A DNA stretch of 64,000 bases. Origin: Capsicum annuum (taxonomy: Eukaryota > Streptophyta > Magnoliopsida > Solanales > Solanaceae). The notes beneath the pieces were generated by a model. That model ran no database searches. It was given only the letters and a program-made list of their open reading frames with translations, and was not told the DNA's origin. Made by a program: the position numbers and the translations under genes. Below are positions 11,269-23,026 of the stretch, in pieces (positions within the stretch are counted from its first letter, which is position 1; the number at the start of each line of letters is the position of its first letter). The DNA lies in assembly GCF_002878395.1 (NCBI RefSeq), contig NC_061117.1, positions 225,595,150 through 225,659,149 of the forward strand, read 5' to 3'.

Positions 11269-11683
11269 TTCATCGACCAGTCTGACAAATCACAGCATAC
11301 ATTATCCACCCTATTTCTTACGCAAATGCATCAATTCAGCCCTCAAATTAAGTCTAATCAGAACAATTTCTACTTGTAAGTTACAGGAACAAACTCACTA
11401 AAAGTCTACAATATGAACTATGATAAGAAGTAAACATGGATACACTATACAACATTTTCTAATTATAACATTCGTGATACACACAGATCCTTGTCATGCT
11501 ATCGTTTTGATAAAATGATCCTTATCATACTATTGACACATATATTTTGAACGACTAAAATGCAGAACAACCTACCTTTTTACCTATTAGTGTAGACAAT
11601 AAGAATGCATATATTTAGTCACATCATAAATGTACAACATCCATCTCTTGAGAAGATTGACTTAACAGGACTTCCTGGTCAAA

Positions 11684-11857
11684 AACCCAATGTAATCACA
11701 CAAGTTGAGTCTGGAGAGGGTAGTGTACGCAGTCTTACCCCCTACATTGTGAAGATAGAAAGGTTGTTTTCAATAGACCCTCAGCTCAAGTAAAGCATAT
11801 CGAAAAAGAATCAAATATGTAAAATAAATACAGTAACGAAGAAACTGTATCAGACAA
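11684..11857 (-). repeat. TS-type SINE copy, minus strand
   Basis: Reverse of the TS pattern: CCCAATGTAATCACACAAGT, then GGAGAGGGTAGTGTACGCAG, then GGTTGTTTTCAATAGACCC and CTCAAGTAAAGCATATCG. The stretch up to CAGTAACGAAGAAACTGTAT recurs next to the copy at 60285, so it belongs to the element. Confidence 0.7.
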
Positions 11858-11862
11858 GAATA

Positions 11863-11964
11863 CCAACAACAACAACAGTAGGGTCTTGGGATGGTGGTGT
11901 GTACGCAATCTTACCCCTACTTATGAAGACAAAGAGGTTGTTTCCGATAGACACACAACTCAAA
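11863..11964 (-). repeat. TS-type SINE copy, minus strand
   Basis: It starts with the reversed TTG tail (CAACAACAACAGTAGGG), then GGTGTGTACGCAATCTTACC and GAGGTTGTTTCCGATAGAC. It lies directly beside the previous copy in the same orientation. Confidence 0.75.
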
Positions 11965-12187
11965 TAAAGTGTTGGTGTTATATTACACCAACATAAAGAA
12001 TATCAACAAAATAGAAAAATCATATACCTAAAGTAAATACAATATAGTAGAATAATGAACTGTAATTGACAAGGAAAAAAAAACTGGGCTTTAAAGTAGT
12101 GTGAGCAACAATGTCTTTGGAAGAATATAGAGCCATCAATATGGGCCAGGCCCGTTGGGTGTCCTAGAAAACTGCATATATACAAAG

Positions 12188-12390
12188 GTGTCCTAGTGGT
12201 CGATTAAGTGAGTCGAAAACCTGATGTCTCGGATTCAACTCAGAGATTAAAAAATACTAGGTGATTCTTCTCATCCGTTCTATTCTTGATGGACTATGTC
12301 ACCTAATATCTGTTGCTAGTGACCAGTTGGAGGTGGGAGGTAGCAGTTATTCCATGAATTTAGTCAACGTGCAAGAAAGCTAGTCTAGAC
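12188..12390 (+). repeat. tRNA-derived SINE, plus strand
   Basis: It opens GTCCTAGTGGTCGATTAAGT (box A-like) with a box B-like GGATTCAACTC about 40 bases on, then CTAGGTGATTCTTCTCATCC, GGTGGGAGGTAGCAGTTATT and GAATTTAGTCAACGTGC. This is a second SINE family, different from the TS type. A short 3' piece of the same family (TTAATCGAGGTGCGCGCGAG) lies at 19499 in the RING gene 3' flank. Confidence 0.65.
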
Positions 12391-12391
12391 A

Positions 12392-12518
12392 GCAACAAAA
12401 ACAACAAACCCAGTGTATTCCCACATAGTGGGGTCTGGGGAGGGTAAGATGTACGCAGTCCATGCCACTACCTCCGAAGAAGTAGTAAGGCTGTTTCCGA
12501 TAGACCCCCAGCTCAAGT
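12392..12518 (-). repeat. TS-type SINE copy, minus strand
   Basis: Reversed order: ACAACAAACCCAGTGTATTC, GTGGGGTCTGGGGAGGGTAA, GATGTACGCAGTCCATGCC, GGCTGTTTCCGATAGACCC, GCTCAAG. It is almost full length. Confidence 0.78.
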
Positions 12519-12535
12519 ATTTGTTGGGTGATCTA

Positions 12536-13020
12536 GTATTTGTTGGGTTCAATTGGTGTGGATGAAATAGAGAGATATAACCTTTGAGGAAAAGACATAT
12601 TATTTTGAAAAATGAGTGACTGTTCAGATAGTTGTGTCTGTTCAGAAAAAGACACAATGTTTCAAATGAATAAACATGACTCTTCCAAAGGTACACCTTT
12701 TCGGAAGAACCATTGCCACCTTTCGGAAGAGACACTTGATGGCTATATAAACCTACATTTATCCACAGGTTTAGTAATGAAAAATTTTCTGAATATACAA
12801 ACTCTTCTTGTATTTAAAACATTTTGTGTGATCAATCAAATCGTTGAGTGAGTTCGAAGAGATTCCAATTGTTTGAGGTACTGCCACAGTCTGAATATCC
12901 ACAGGTTTGAGGGTGTTGTTGTACTTCATAGTGTTCTTGTTTTAAACTTGAATTAGTGTTGAAGTTATTCTGTCAAATTACAGATTTTCGTACCCAAAAA
13001 CATGGATAAACAACAGTATT
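12536..13020 (+). mobile_element. Solo copia LTR with 5-bp target duplication
   Basis: The LTR is 12541-13015 (475 bp), starts TGTTGGGTTC and ends AAACAACA. It is flanked by GTATT at 12536-12540 and at 13016-13020. The start is identical to the minus-strand start of the LTRs of the 4140-11263 element, and its end (TTGAAGTTATTCTGT, then ACCCAAAAACATGG) resembles theirs, so it belongs to a related family. A TATA box CTATATAA lies at 12743-12750. No internal sequence is present, which is what recombination between two LTRs leaves. Confidence 0.85.
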
Positions 13021-13544
13021 CAAAGAAGTGGATCGAGAATATAACGTCTCGAAGCAAAGACAAACAAGGACTGGGTCTCATCTGTTCTAACTTTAATAAG
13101 CGAACAAAGTTATCTATATCTTGTTACTGTTGCTGCTAAGAGGTAACAGGTAATATCTCATGAAAAAATAGAAAACTACATTGGAAATTTTGAAAGTTGG
13201 ATTGTTAATTGGCTAATGAGTGATGAGAATTACCAGCAGAATCAGAGGGAAAAAGGAAGATCATTGGAGTCATTATTATTCTACTTGATCAATTTCTATT
13301 TTATTTATACTCTATTGTTTGTTATCCACGCACCGCTTATGCGACTGGGCAAAATAATAGGCGCCGTCATCTATACTTCAAAGTCCATAATATATATCCC
13401 ATTATTGCACGTAGGGTCCAAATCATGCATTATTACATGATTTTTCTTTTTATTTTATTTTTTTTAAAAAAAAATTTACTTAAGCTTTCACCTCTTTTGT
13501 TTACTGAAGGACTCGAACTTACAACCTCAGAAAAAGAAATGAAA

Positions 13545-13727
13545 GATACGGGGCGGTGCTATCTTTTGATGAGGGGGTATATCTGAACCCCATCAGCGAA
13601 AAACTATATTATTTATACATGATTAAAATTATTTTTTATTTATATATAATAGATGTTGAATCCCCTTCGATTTGTTCGTATATTTATTTCTGAACCCTCT
13701 TAGTGAAAATACTGACTCCGTCGACCA
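13545..13727. mobile_element. Degenerate hAT-like MITE
   Basis: It shares the body of the family at 57724: GAACCCCATCAGCGAAAAAC, then TAATAGATGTTGAATCCCCT, then TGAACCCTCTTAGTGAAAA and an end CTGACTCCGTCGACC. The 5' terminal repeat is decayed and I could not see a target duplication. Confidence 0.5.
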
Positions 13728-14109
13728 TACGAGCAACTCCCTAAATGCTAGATATAGTTTTAACATACATGATAATGTGAGGAGATATTCGACTAAAGCA
13801 TCTTGTCTTCATAAAATTAATGAATCAAATATCTAACTTTTTTTTTTTTTAATTAGAGACGATAGAAAATTCGGGTTCACTCATAAGAGGTGTTTTAAGG
13901 TTCATTGGGCTGATTAAGTTAAACCTAATAATTTCTATATAAACATATATTTGGTGTGTAATTAAAAATACATATAAATACATGTATTCCTAACACAAAA
14001 TAGTTGAGATAAGGCACAATTGTTTTTGGGTTTCCCACTAGGTATTTGGTATCCGTATTCTGACTAATCTGAATCGTCTATTGTAGGCTTATTCTGGGGG
14101 TATTACTCA

Positions 14110-14322
14110 CAACAGATAGGAGTGTGCAAAAATTGAACCGATAAAAATGTTATTGAGTTATTGGTATTGGGTTATTGAGTTAATGATTTTATAAAAAAAA
14201 ATTATTGGGTAAACGATTCAGTTTCGATTTTAGCTTATTGAGTTATCGGTAATAAGGATACACTATATTATTGTTTTATCCCTATTTATGTTATATATAT
14301 AAATATCTCTCTATCTCTCTCT

Positions 14323-14369
<47 letters not shown>

Positions 14370-14836
14370 TGTGTATGTATATATATATATATTATATGCA
14401 CTATTTATTCACAATTCAGTGATTCACAAAGTATTAATCTATTCAGGGCAATAAAGGCACAATATAAAGCTCGGTTATTATAGTATTGAAAAGCTTGAAA
14501 CATTTATATCTTTCAACAATTAGGATTTAATTTTTTTCTAACTAACATTCAGTTCAAGTTTGAAGATTCTTGTAAACTAAAATACATTGCGTAGGATTTT
14601 AGCGGTAACTAAGATTTTGTTTTTTATGTTAGTTGTTACTATTTCTATTTTATAAGTATTTTCTTATTGGTTAAACCAAAAATTGAACCGTTAAGGATCA
14701 AAAACCTATAAACCAAAACCGATAAGAAAATACTTATTGGTTGGTTATTGATTTTACATATTTAAAAATCAAAAAACGATAAATCGAACCAATAACACAT
14801 AAAATTGAACGGAACCGACCGATGCACAGCTCTACC
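14110..14836. mobile_element. AT-rich nonautonomous DNA element with inverted ends
   Basis: The left end reads AGGAGTGTGCAAAAATTGAA and the right end, reversed, AGAGCTGTGCATCGG. Further in, the arms pair as GAACCGATAAAAATGTTATT against AATAACACATAAAATTGAA. A smaller inverted pair (AGTATTTTCTTATTGGTTAA versus ACCGATAAGAAAATACT) lies at 14656 and 14718. The ends are imperfect and no clean target duplication is visible, so the superfamily is open. Confidence 0.45.
14325..14391. repeat. Microsatellite (GATA)n followed by (TA)n
   Basis: About ten ATAG units at 14325-14368, preceded by CTCT-rich sequence and followed after GTGTATG by an alternating TA run to 14391. Confidence 0.95.
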
Positions 14837-16035
14837 AAACAAGAGAGGCTCGTTCTGGGGTACTACTCTCAACAGGATTTTCTCCATATACAAAACTCAA
14901 ATTCTAAATCTCTAATTAAAGATGACACAGTTTCATCACTACACCAAGATTCACATTGGTGGATAAGATACAACTTGGTTTCAGGTTTTACAAAATATAT
15001 AAATGCGAAAAAAAAAAGTCACAATCAGAAGTACAGTATAATTTGTACAAAGGCACCAGCCCTGACAATGGCTGACCACATATATTAAACCACACGTTCT
15101 CTTGGTAAGTTGGCAGGGAGACGCAAGAGAGTCTTGTTGGCCTATTGGTGTCGCATAGTATCGGAGTCAAAATTTTTATTAAAGAGATTCAGAAGTATAT
15201 ATACGAACTAATTGAAGGAGGTTCAACATCTACTGTATATATGCATAAAAAAATATTTTTAATCAGGAGCGGACCTACATTATTTTTTAATGTGCTTCAG
15301 CACCCATTAAACTCGACACGAAATAGGTATGATACATAAAAAATATACGAAAATAGACATAAAAAATATAAAAACACACATTCAATTAAAAAGTTGGTTG
15401 AGTACATTGACATTTAGGTTGATCTTAAAGTTCTCCACCTGAAGGGGTGCTCGAGTTTGAACCTCGTTGAGGTGAGTTTAAAATCATAAGTTACAAATTC
15501 TCAAAAGCTAATCCAAACATGTTCTTAACCCTTTAATTTTGCTAAAAATAATCATTATTTTGTTTTCGTCAAATATATAATAAACTCTTTCGATTAAATT
15601 ACTCACTTTGACAAACTTAAAAAATCAAAGTTATTGAAGGGTATATTTTGAAGTGATTACTTTAAAACATAATGTATTATTTTATATTAATTTTTTTTTT
15701 TTTTTAAGCTCAAAGATCAACAATATTAAACCTATTAAATTTAAATTCTGAATCTATAGTTTTTAACCATATCATGACACATCAACACAATGACTAAAGT
15801 TGCTTCTGCTGCTGGTTTTGATTAGGTGTCCAACTGCTTTCCTCAGCAACCGTTTAACTACTGTACCCGACACTATTCAAAATCTTAATCACTAATTATT
15901 TATTCAAATATAAATAATATCTAACATTTAATCAACGGTCCAATTCACTAAACCTCCCTATATATCAATACGACTGTATCACAAAGATATGTTGTACGCA
16001 TCTTTACTTTATATTTCTACAAAGCGATAATGCAT

Positions 16036-16291
16036 TCAGTTCCTCCTCGAACCATGGCCAAAATTACTACAACACACTTCAACTTCACAGGTCCTATTAC
16101 CTCTGACCTCTAAACTCAATTTTAGCATATTTTTGTCACTTTTTTATGCTGACATGATATATTTATTACATAAAATGAGAGTCACGTCAACTAAAAAGGT
16201 TGACAAAAATATGATAAAATTTAGTTCGAAATTGAAGGGTATCTTAACAAATTTAGTCATAGTTCAAAGGGTATTAGATGCTTTACTCTTC
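16036..16291. mobile_element. Foldback MITE copy (short)
   Basis: The left arm, CCAAAATTACTACAACACAC then TTCAACTTCACAGGTCCTAT, pairs with the right arm CGAAATTGAAGGGTATCTTA and AGTCATAGTTCAAAGGGTA. The middle carries TAAAATGAGAGTCACGTCAA. Same family as 20511-20842 and 47893-48213. Confidence 0.6.
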
Positions 16292-16739
16292 TATTCTTTG
16301 CAAAAAATTAGGTAATAGCAGCTTTACCGATTATTCGAGTATATTAATTAGCATTTGTATGTATCAGAAAAATTGGATGAACTCAAAGTTAACATCAGAA
16401 AAGAATAGAGTAATGTAAATTTCAAGAACCCCACACTGCTTTCATCTGTCATACTTTGCTTCTTAACAAATAAACAAAAAAGAAAAAGCCAAAATCTTCT
16501 GAGGAAGTTAGGCCAACGGTTATACTTCTTTACAATAAAAAAAAAAATTCACTTGAAATCAAAGCAAGATTGGGATGTTTGATTTTTGGTCACCATCTTG
16601 AAACCAATCTTTACCTTCCAGCTCCTGTCATGTTTGTTCAACCCCATTAACCTGTTTTTCTCTTCTTGTTTCTTCCTTTTTATTCCCAACTTTCATTAGT
16701 CTTGTTATGTATATACATATGTCCCATCTTGTTTGGTTT

Positions 16740-17350
16740 GTTAAAAGTGTGGGACTTTTTTCTTTAGTAGGGTACATTTTGCTAGCGCACCTTCGTATCG
16801 ACTGAATAATCACTCTTTTGGTGTCAACCGCACGAGCTGGTTAGATACGTGGGGCAGAAGGCTTTCTTAAAGGTGGGGTAAATTTTGCTTCTCTGTATCG
16901 ACTGGATCACTCTTTTGGTGAAGTACGTGGAGCAGAAGGCGAAGGCTAGTAGTATCTCTTTGATTGATCCACTTTCTTAAAGGTGGGAACTTTTTTATTG
17001 AATTGCGTAGATTTTGCTTCTCTTTGAGAGTGCACATCTCTGTATCGACTGAATCACTCTTTTGGTGTTAGTAGCAGTGAAGTACACGAGCTGGTTAGAT
17101 ACGTGGGGCAGAGGGCTTGTATTAACCCCTTTGATTGATCCACCTTTTTCTTCGCTTCGGTAGTGAATCATTTCTCTGCTCTCTATTTTGATTACCTATC
17201 TTTTCGTTCACTTTCTTAAAAGTGGAAATTTTTTTGTTGATGTTCTTGAAATTTCTGAACCACGCGAGTACGTGAGGCAAAGGACTCTTGTAGTTAGATA
17301 CCCCTTTGATTGATTCAGCCTTTTCTTGGCTTCGGTAGTAAATCACCTAC
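16740..17350. repeat. Degenerate duplicated blocks upstream of the RING gene
   Basis: The phrase TCGACTGAATCACTCTTTTG occurs three times (near 16797, 16898 and 17046, with small changes). GAGCTGGTTAGATACGTGGG occurs near 16834 and 17088, and CCTTTGATTGATCC-like text near 16957, 17129 and 17304. The spacing is uneven (about 100-180 bp). This is probably the promoter or leader region. Confidence 0.6.
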
Positions 17351-17512
17351 TAAAAGGGCCGGCCTGCACACCTTTTCCTCGAAAGTACTATTACATATGA
17401 AGTGATGGTATGTTACTTACAAGGTTGAAAGTTCTTGGAAATTTCTCCTTGCTGACAAAATCAGGTAAATATACCTATTTTTAACTGAAAAGAAGTGTCA
17501 TCATTTCGAATC

Positions 17513-19441
17513 ATGAGTAGCCGTTACTTTATTACAACAGACTCATTATGTAATCCTAGGATTAGTACTACAACTGAAGTTGTTTCAGAAAGAATGGAGG
17601 ATGTTGATGTAAGAAGGACACCCTCCTCGTCTTCTTCTCCGTCTTCATTCTTGATAAGAATGGCAATTAGAATATCAAGATCGAGATGTTACATTTTCTT
17701 GAGAAGGGTGTTTCATTATCAAAATGGTTCGAGATCAGAACTTGGTTCAAATCCTTTCAATTCTGTGACTTGGATGATGATGGAATGTATAGCTCTAAGT
17801 ATTCAGATAATTGTCACAACATATACACTTGCTGTTTCAAAGGGGGAAAGGCCTGTTTGGCCAATGAGGATTTGGGTATTTGGATATGATTTTGGATGTG
17901 TTATTAGTTTGGCTCTTCTGTTCTGGAGATACTGGGCATTATATGTCAGGCAAACAGGTGATTCTGATATTGAGCAGCAAATAAGCCATGACGAATCGAG
18001 GTAACTTGCATACACTGTCAGTATACAAATTTTACTAACATATTATTATGAACGATGACGTGTAGTTATCTCTCAGGTGACTTGACAGATCGTTTAGAAG
18101 TTAAATCGACTAATTTTAACAGATGGGAATTTGTGCATTTGAGGTTTAATGAATTTTGTGGTTTCTATTTGGGGTAGTTTCCAAATAATGAATACATTCT
18201 TGAAATGTAACATTTCAAATGCTTTTTTTTTTCTCTTTGTGTTAGACATGAATGAAAGATTTTCTAGTACCACCAACTTATACTGATCTGATAGTGTGAA
18301 AATTATTTTTTTGGTCAGGGCGTTACCGCCTCGGATGGAGAGATGCAGGACGTTGATAGACCTATTCTTTGCCATATGGTTTGTGATGGGGAATGTTTGG
18401 GTATATGATTCGAGATTTGGATCATTCCATCATGCTCCGAAACTTCATGTCCTCTGCATATCATTATTAGCTTGGAATGCTGTCACATACTCTTTCCCTT
18501 TCATATTATTTTTGTTGTTGTGCTGTTGTGTGCCAATTTTGAGTAGTTTACTTGGCTACAACATTAACATGGGATCGGTAGATAGAGGTGCATCTGATGA
18601 ACAACTCTCCGGTTTGCTTAGTTGGAAGTACAAAGAAATTGGAAACGAAGAGGAGATTACAAGTTCTAATGTAAGTGATTAAACACCTTGTTCGTTTTCA
18701 CAAATTTAATGTAACTATGTGTAGAAGTTAGTTAGTTAGTTCTCATAGTTCAAAGACTGCTCGATTAGGAGTGTAATAAGAGCATATGTCGACAAGAGGA
18801 TCATCCTAGGATGATAATATAGTTAGTTCTCATCATTCAAAGACTGCTCGACTATGAGTGTAATAAGAGCATATGTCGACAAAAGGATCATCCTAGGATG
18901 ATAATATAGTTAGTTCTCATCATTCAAAGACTGCTCGACTAGGTGTGTAATAAGAGTATATGTCAACAAAAGGATCATCCTAGGATGATACGATAGTTAG
19001 TTCTCATCATTCAAAAACTGCTCGACTAGGAGTGTAATAAGAGCACATGTCGACAAGAGGATCATCCTAGGATGATTATCTCGTTGCTTTTGACCAATCT
19101 CGCCGACTTGCTCCTATGAAACCAAGGCCGAAAAGATTGACAATATCAGACATTCACAACCACCGATGAAAGATTCCTTCGAGTTTACCAAGTATTATCT
19201 TAGTATGACGATTAATTTTGTGACTTTACTGTTATAGTGGATAAAGTTCAGCGACTATATACGAAACTAACTCTAAGTTTGTGACATATAACAGGAATGT
19301 TGTATTTGTTTGGCAAAGTACAAAGACAAAGAAGAAATCAGACAATTACCTTGTACTCACATATTCCATCTCAAGTGTGTTGATCAATGGCTCAAAATTA
19401 TCTCTTGTTGTCCTCTTTGTAAACAAGAATTAGACCGGTAA
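17513..19441 (+). CDS. RING-H2 E3 ubiquitin ligase with four membrane segments, three exons
   Basis: Exons 17513-18000, 18319-18670 and 19295-19441 give 328 residues. The first ATG of the frame is at 17513. A serine-rich N-terminus is followed by two hydrophobic segments in exon 1 (ECIALSIQIIVTTYTLAV; GCVISLALLFWRYW) and two in exon 2 (LIDLFFAIWFVMGNVWVY; FPFILFLLLCCCVPIL). Exon 3 encodes the RING from residue 281: C282-x2-C285, LPC, TH, FH, KC and a final CPLC, so all eight zinc ligands are present with two histidines. Layout and length match the Arabidopsis RING proteins At4g11680/At1g12760 and At5g55970/At4g26580. The expected role is membrane-anchored transfer of ubiquitin; substrates are unknown. 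Intron 2 holds four 88-bp tandem units. Confidence 0.9.
18731..19085. repeat. Four 88-bp tandem units in intron 2 of the RING gene
   Basis: Each unit reads AGTTAGTTCTCAT, AAGACTGCTCGA, GTGTAATAAGAGCA, ATGTCGACAA, then GGATCATCCTAGGATGAT. Anchors fall near 18731, 18820, 18908 and 18996. Every unit ends in the perfect 16-base palindrome ATCATCCTAGGATGAT. Units differ by only a few bases. Confidence 0.92.
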
Positions 19442-22199
19442 TCAACAAACAGAGTTACTCGATATCTATGCTGGTGAAAGGTCACATGTACTTCATGAAA
19501 TTAATCGAGGTGCGCGCGAGCTGATCCGAACAATTAAAATTGCAAGAAATTTAAGTCTCGATAGTACTTCTTACTCCCACATCCAGATTTTCCTTGTTTT
19601 TCCTTTTAATTTTTTTTTTCTTAATTTAATTTCTTAAAGAAAAAGTCAATATAAATTGTATGTAAAATGTAGTTACTATAGTGAGCAAAAGTTATGGTGC
19701 TACACTTTGAAGATAATCAAAAGAAGTTGATGGCTGAATTTTTTTTATAATAAGGTGAGATATTATTGTAACTTTCAATGTAGAAATCAAAAGCTTTTAA
19801 TAGTTACTCTGCCCACCTTATATGTTTTTTTAAATTTATGTTCTTTATACAAGATGACTTTTTTTTTTTTTTTTTGGAGAACATAAGTTTATATTTAAAT
19901 ATCATAGTATCTTATAAGTTATGCATAAACATAACTTCGATTGCCAGAAAATTTATGTATCGCTTGAGCCGCCAATATGCGTCAGGTCCGTTGGGTCGAC
20001 CGGACTCGACCCATAATTTGATGGAGTTAGACTTCAGTTTTTGCAGCCCATTTAAGAACAGGGCTTTTTAGCCCAGCGTGGCCCATGGGGCTTGAGCAAT
20101 GTGGATTGGGCTAGCCTGTGAGCTGATCCGTAAGTCAAATACATGCAACTATTTAGATTATTTATTAGTATTTTTATTTGGTTCGAATGATATCATCGCA
20201 GAAGTTATTTAATTTTGCTTTTAGGATTGTTTTTGGGGTGTTGGAGACTTGATTAACAAGTATTAACAGTATATAATATTGTCTGGTAATATTTATGTTT
20301 ATTAACATTCTAAAATTAAATTACAGGATATTATTTTTTAAAAAAATGGGCTGGCCCGTGAACCTCGCTGTCCACAGAGTAATGGTGTGGGCTTGGTGTT
20401 TTTTGGCCCGTCAAACTCAAAGCCCGTGTGGCCTAACCCAAATGGACTGGACAAACCTGTATTGACAGCTCTATACATCGCTAAACGTGAATTTAATTTT
20501 TTAAAAAGAGATAAGCATCCATTACACTTCCAAACTATGGGCAAAGTTGTTATGACACACTCCAACTTCACGGGATCCTATTACCCTCCAACCCCACCCC
20601 CACTTTGAACTCAATTTTAACGTACTTTTATCACTCTTTTGTATTAACACGACACTTTTATTACATAAAATGAGGCCCACATCAAAGGTACCACGTCAGA
20701 TAAAAAGATAGACAAAATGTGTCACTTCAGCTATACTGGATAACTAAAATATGCTAAAATTTAGTTCAAAAATAATAAAACTTTCGTGAAATTGAAGTGT
20801 ATCGTAATAAAATTGATCATAATTCAGCTATTATATGCTTTACTCTTGTTAAACTTTAAAAATATATATTAACTCATTTGTAAGGTAAAACGTGCAATGA
20901 TGATAGAGGGAATGGGCATTTTCCTTTGCAACTCCTATTGTCCATCAATTATTTTGTACTTTTTTTATTTCTTTTAACTTTTTTATTGTTTTATTATTTT
21001 ATTTGTTTGTACTATTTGGTACATTTTGTATTCTTGCTTATTTCCATGACCAAATTCAATTATTATATATCGTAGCAATTTCATATTCTAACCACTAACT
21101 AAGAGATGGTGGTAAAATGGATGAAATATCTCTTTCTTTAATTAAATATGTAGGGTTTGGATTTTAAAAATATCATTTCTAACTCTATTTAAATAAATCT
21201 CACATGTTATGAATTTGAATTAATTGAACTAATAAGCTTTTAAGTACAGCGGTTTTAATAAAAACCACTATATCAAGTCTATCTCATTTTCAATACAACG
21301 GAATTAATATTTTTTTAAAAAAAAAGTATACGCAATTCAAAATATATTAATTCTAATTTTTTTTTTCATTTTACATTGTCAACGTAATTTTAGCGATTGA
21401 ATTAAATAATTCCTACTTGCATTAGAAACTTTTACGAAATTATTAAATTTTCCGATTTAACTCTATTGATGAATTGCAACACAATAACATATTTAATTAA
21501 TCTCGTAATTGAAGTTCGGAGAGGATCATACATATACAAATCTTAATTGTACCTTGCGAAAAGGTTATTTTCAATAGACCTGTTTGCTAAGTAAAGCATA
21601 CGAACATTAAATACTAAAGCAAAGTACAATAGTAAGAAGTCATGCCAAAAACCAAGCAAAAGAAAACAGTAGCAAGAACAAATAATACGAAAATCGAAAC
21701 AAAGAAAACAATAGGAAATAATAATATAAACCGATAAGAAAGTAGGAGAATAATAAAAATTAAACACCAATAACATAATAGCTAATATAATTCTTAATTC
21801 TAATATCACTGTAAAGGCTCGTTTGATTGTGAATAAGTTATCTCGGAATATTTTACTTTGAGATTAGTTATTGGTGAATTGTTATTCACGCTCAATGTAG
21901 AATAGAAACAACGTTATGATCCCCGAATTTATTATCTTGTAATTTTATTATGAAATAAATTTATTCTTAGAATTAATTTCGCAGTTATATTTCCTATTCC
22001 TCATTTAAATATTTGATATTAACATTTATTTGACAGCTGGCAAACATGGGTGGGCCCAAATATAAGACATTTGGGCCATCATCCAAGAACCCATAAATAT
22101 AAAATTTATTTCCCGACAAGGACAAAACTTATTACAAATTACAAAAAAGTCCGAATAAAAAGGTTAATAGAGCTTCTATCTTCCTTTTCCTTTTTTACC
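19442..22199. other. Intergenic region between the RING and CBL genes
   Basis: No gene supported. It contains a SINE 3' piece at 19499, a GC-richer repeat remnant with GGGCTGGCCCGTGAACC-type text at 19960-20110 and 20345-20480, a foldback MITE (20511-20842) and a weak minus-strand TS SINE 5' part (21548-21610). The rest is AT-rich. Confidence 0.55.
20511..20842. mobile_element. Foldback MITE with long inverted arms
   Basis: The left arm starts ATAAGCATCCATTACACTTC with GACACACTCCAACTTCACGG; the right arm ends CGTGAAATTGAAGTGTATCG and AATTCAGCTATTATATGCTT. The centre has TAAAATGAGGCCCACATCAA. The copies at 47893 and 16036 share arms and centre. Confidence 0.7.
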
Positions 22200-22499
22200 C
22201 TCTTGCCATTCTTGATTCTGCAAATCATCTCAAAATTCAATGGTGGTGGGGGCAGTTTTCGTGCATCTCGATTAAATCTTTGAAATATCTGACACCTCCC
22301 ATAACAATATAAATATCAGGTAACTTTATCCACCGAGACTAGAACAGGTGGAAAAAATTAAGTAGTGTTTTTTTTATCTTTTTGTCTCTGGTGGGATTTG
22401 AACATGAGATTTGCATGTTGTTAATTTTCTGTAATTATTAGATCTGTTTGGTTAGATGAATCAGACTGTTTGATTGATTAGTTGAAGTTCTTGATCCAA

Positions 22500-22990
22500 T
22501 TGAAATTTTCATGTGATATGTAAGTGTTTTTTTTTTGTGTGTGTGTGTGTGTATGTGTGTGTAATTTGATGTGGGGCTGTTCTAATTTTGTTGTTTAACC
22601 AATAAAATTTTGAAATTTGAGCTAAAATTTGAGTTTTAGATATAAAGTTTCAATTTTTAAAGAATTCAATTGAAATTTTTATGTGATGTACAAGTGTGCT
22701 TTTGTGTAATTTGATGTGGGGTTGTTCTAATTTTGTTGTTTAAGTTTTGAAATTTAAGCTGAAAATTGAGTTTTAGATACAAAGTTTCAAATTTTCAAGA
22801 ATTGAATTCTGATCATTCAATGAGCCTTGCAGAAGGGATGTGGTGATATACAAGTGTTTTTTTGTTCTCTGTGTGTGTGTGTGTGTGTGTGTAATTTGAT
22901 GTGGGGTTTCTTTAATTTTGTTGTTTAGTCAATAAAGTTACGAAATTTGAGTTAAGATATAAAGTTTCAATTTTTCAAGAATTCGATCCT
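22500..22990. repeat. Three-unit repeat with (GT)n in the CBL leader intron
   Basis: The unit contains a T run or GT run, then GTAATTTGATGTGGGGYTGT, AATTTTGTTGTTTA and AAATTTGAGCT..GAGTTTTAGATA. It occurs near 22520, 22693 and 22865. The GT microsatellite is about 26 bases in the first unit and about 22 in the third, and nearly absent in the second. Confidence 0.8.
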
Positions 22991-23026
22991 GATCATTCAA
23001 TGAGCCCTGCGGAAGGGAATGTGATT

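Larger units (their letters stand above)
13021..17512. other. Intergenic region upstream of the RING gene
   Basis: No gene supported. It holds a degenerate hAT-like MITE (13545-13727), a microsatellite (14325-14391), an AT-rich element with inverted ends (14110-14836), a foldback MITE (16036-16291) and a block of duplicated motifs just before the RING gene (16740-17350). The stretch 14840-16030 is AT-rich and otherwise featureless to my reading. Confidence 0.6.

Noticed and set aside
17122..17346. Minus-strand 74-codon open frame upstream of the RING gene
   Set aside because: It is lysine-rich text from the duplicated blocks, with no homologue that I recognise.
18731..19085. CRISPR-like array
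   Set aside because: The repeats are contiguous 88-bp units in a plant intron with no unique spacers.
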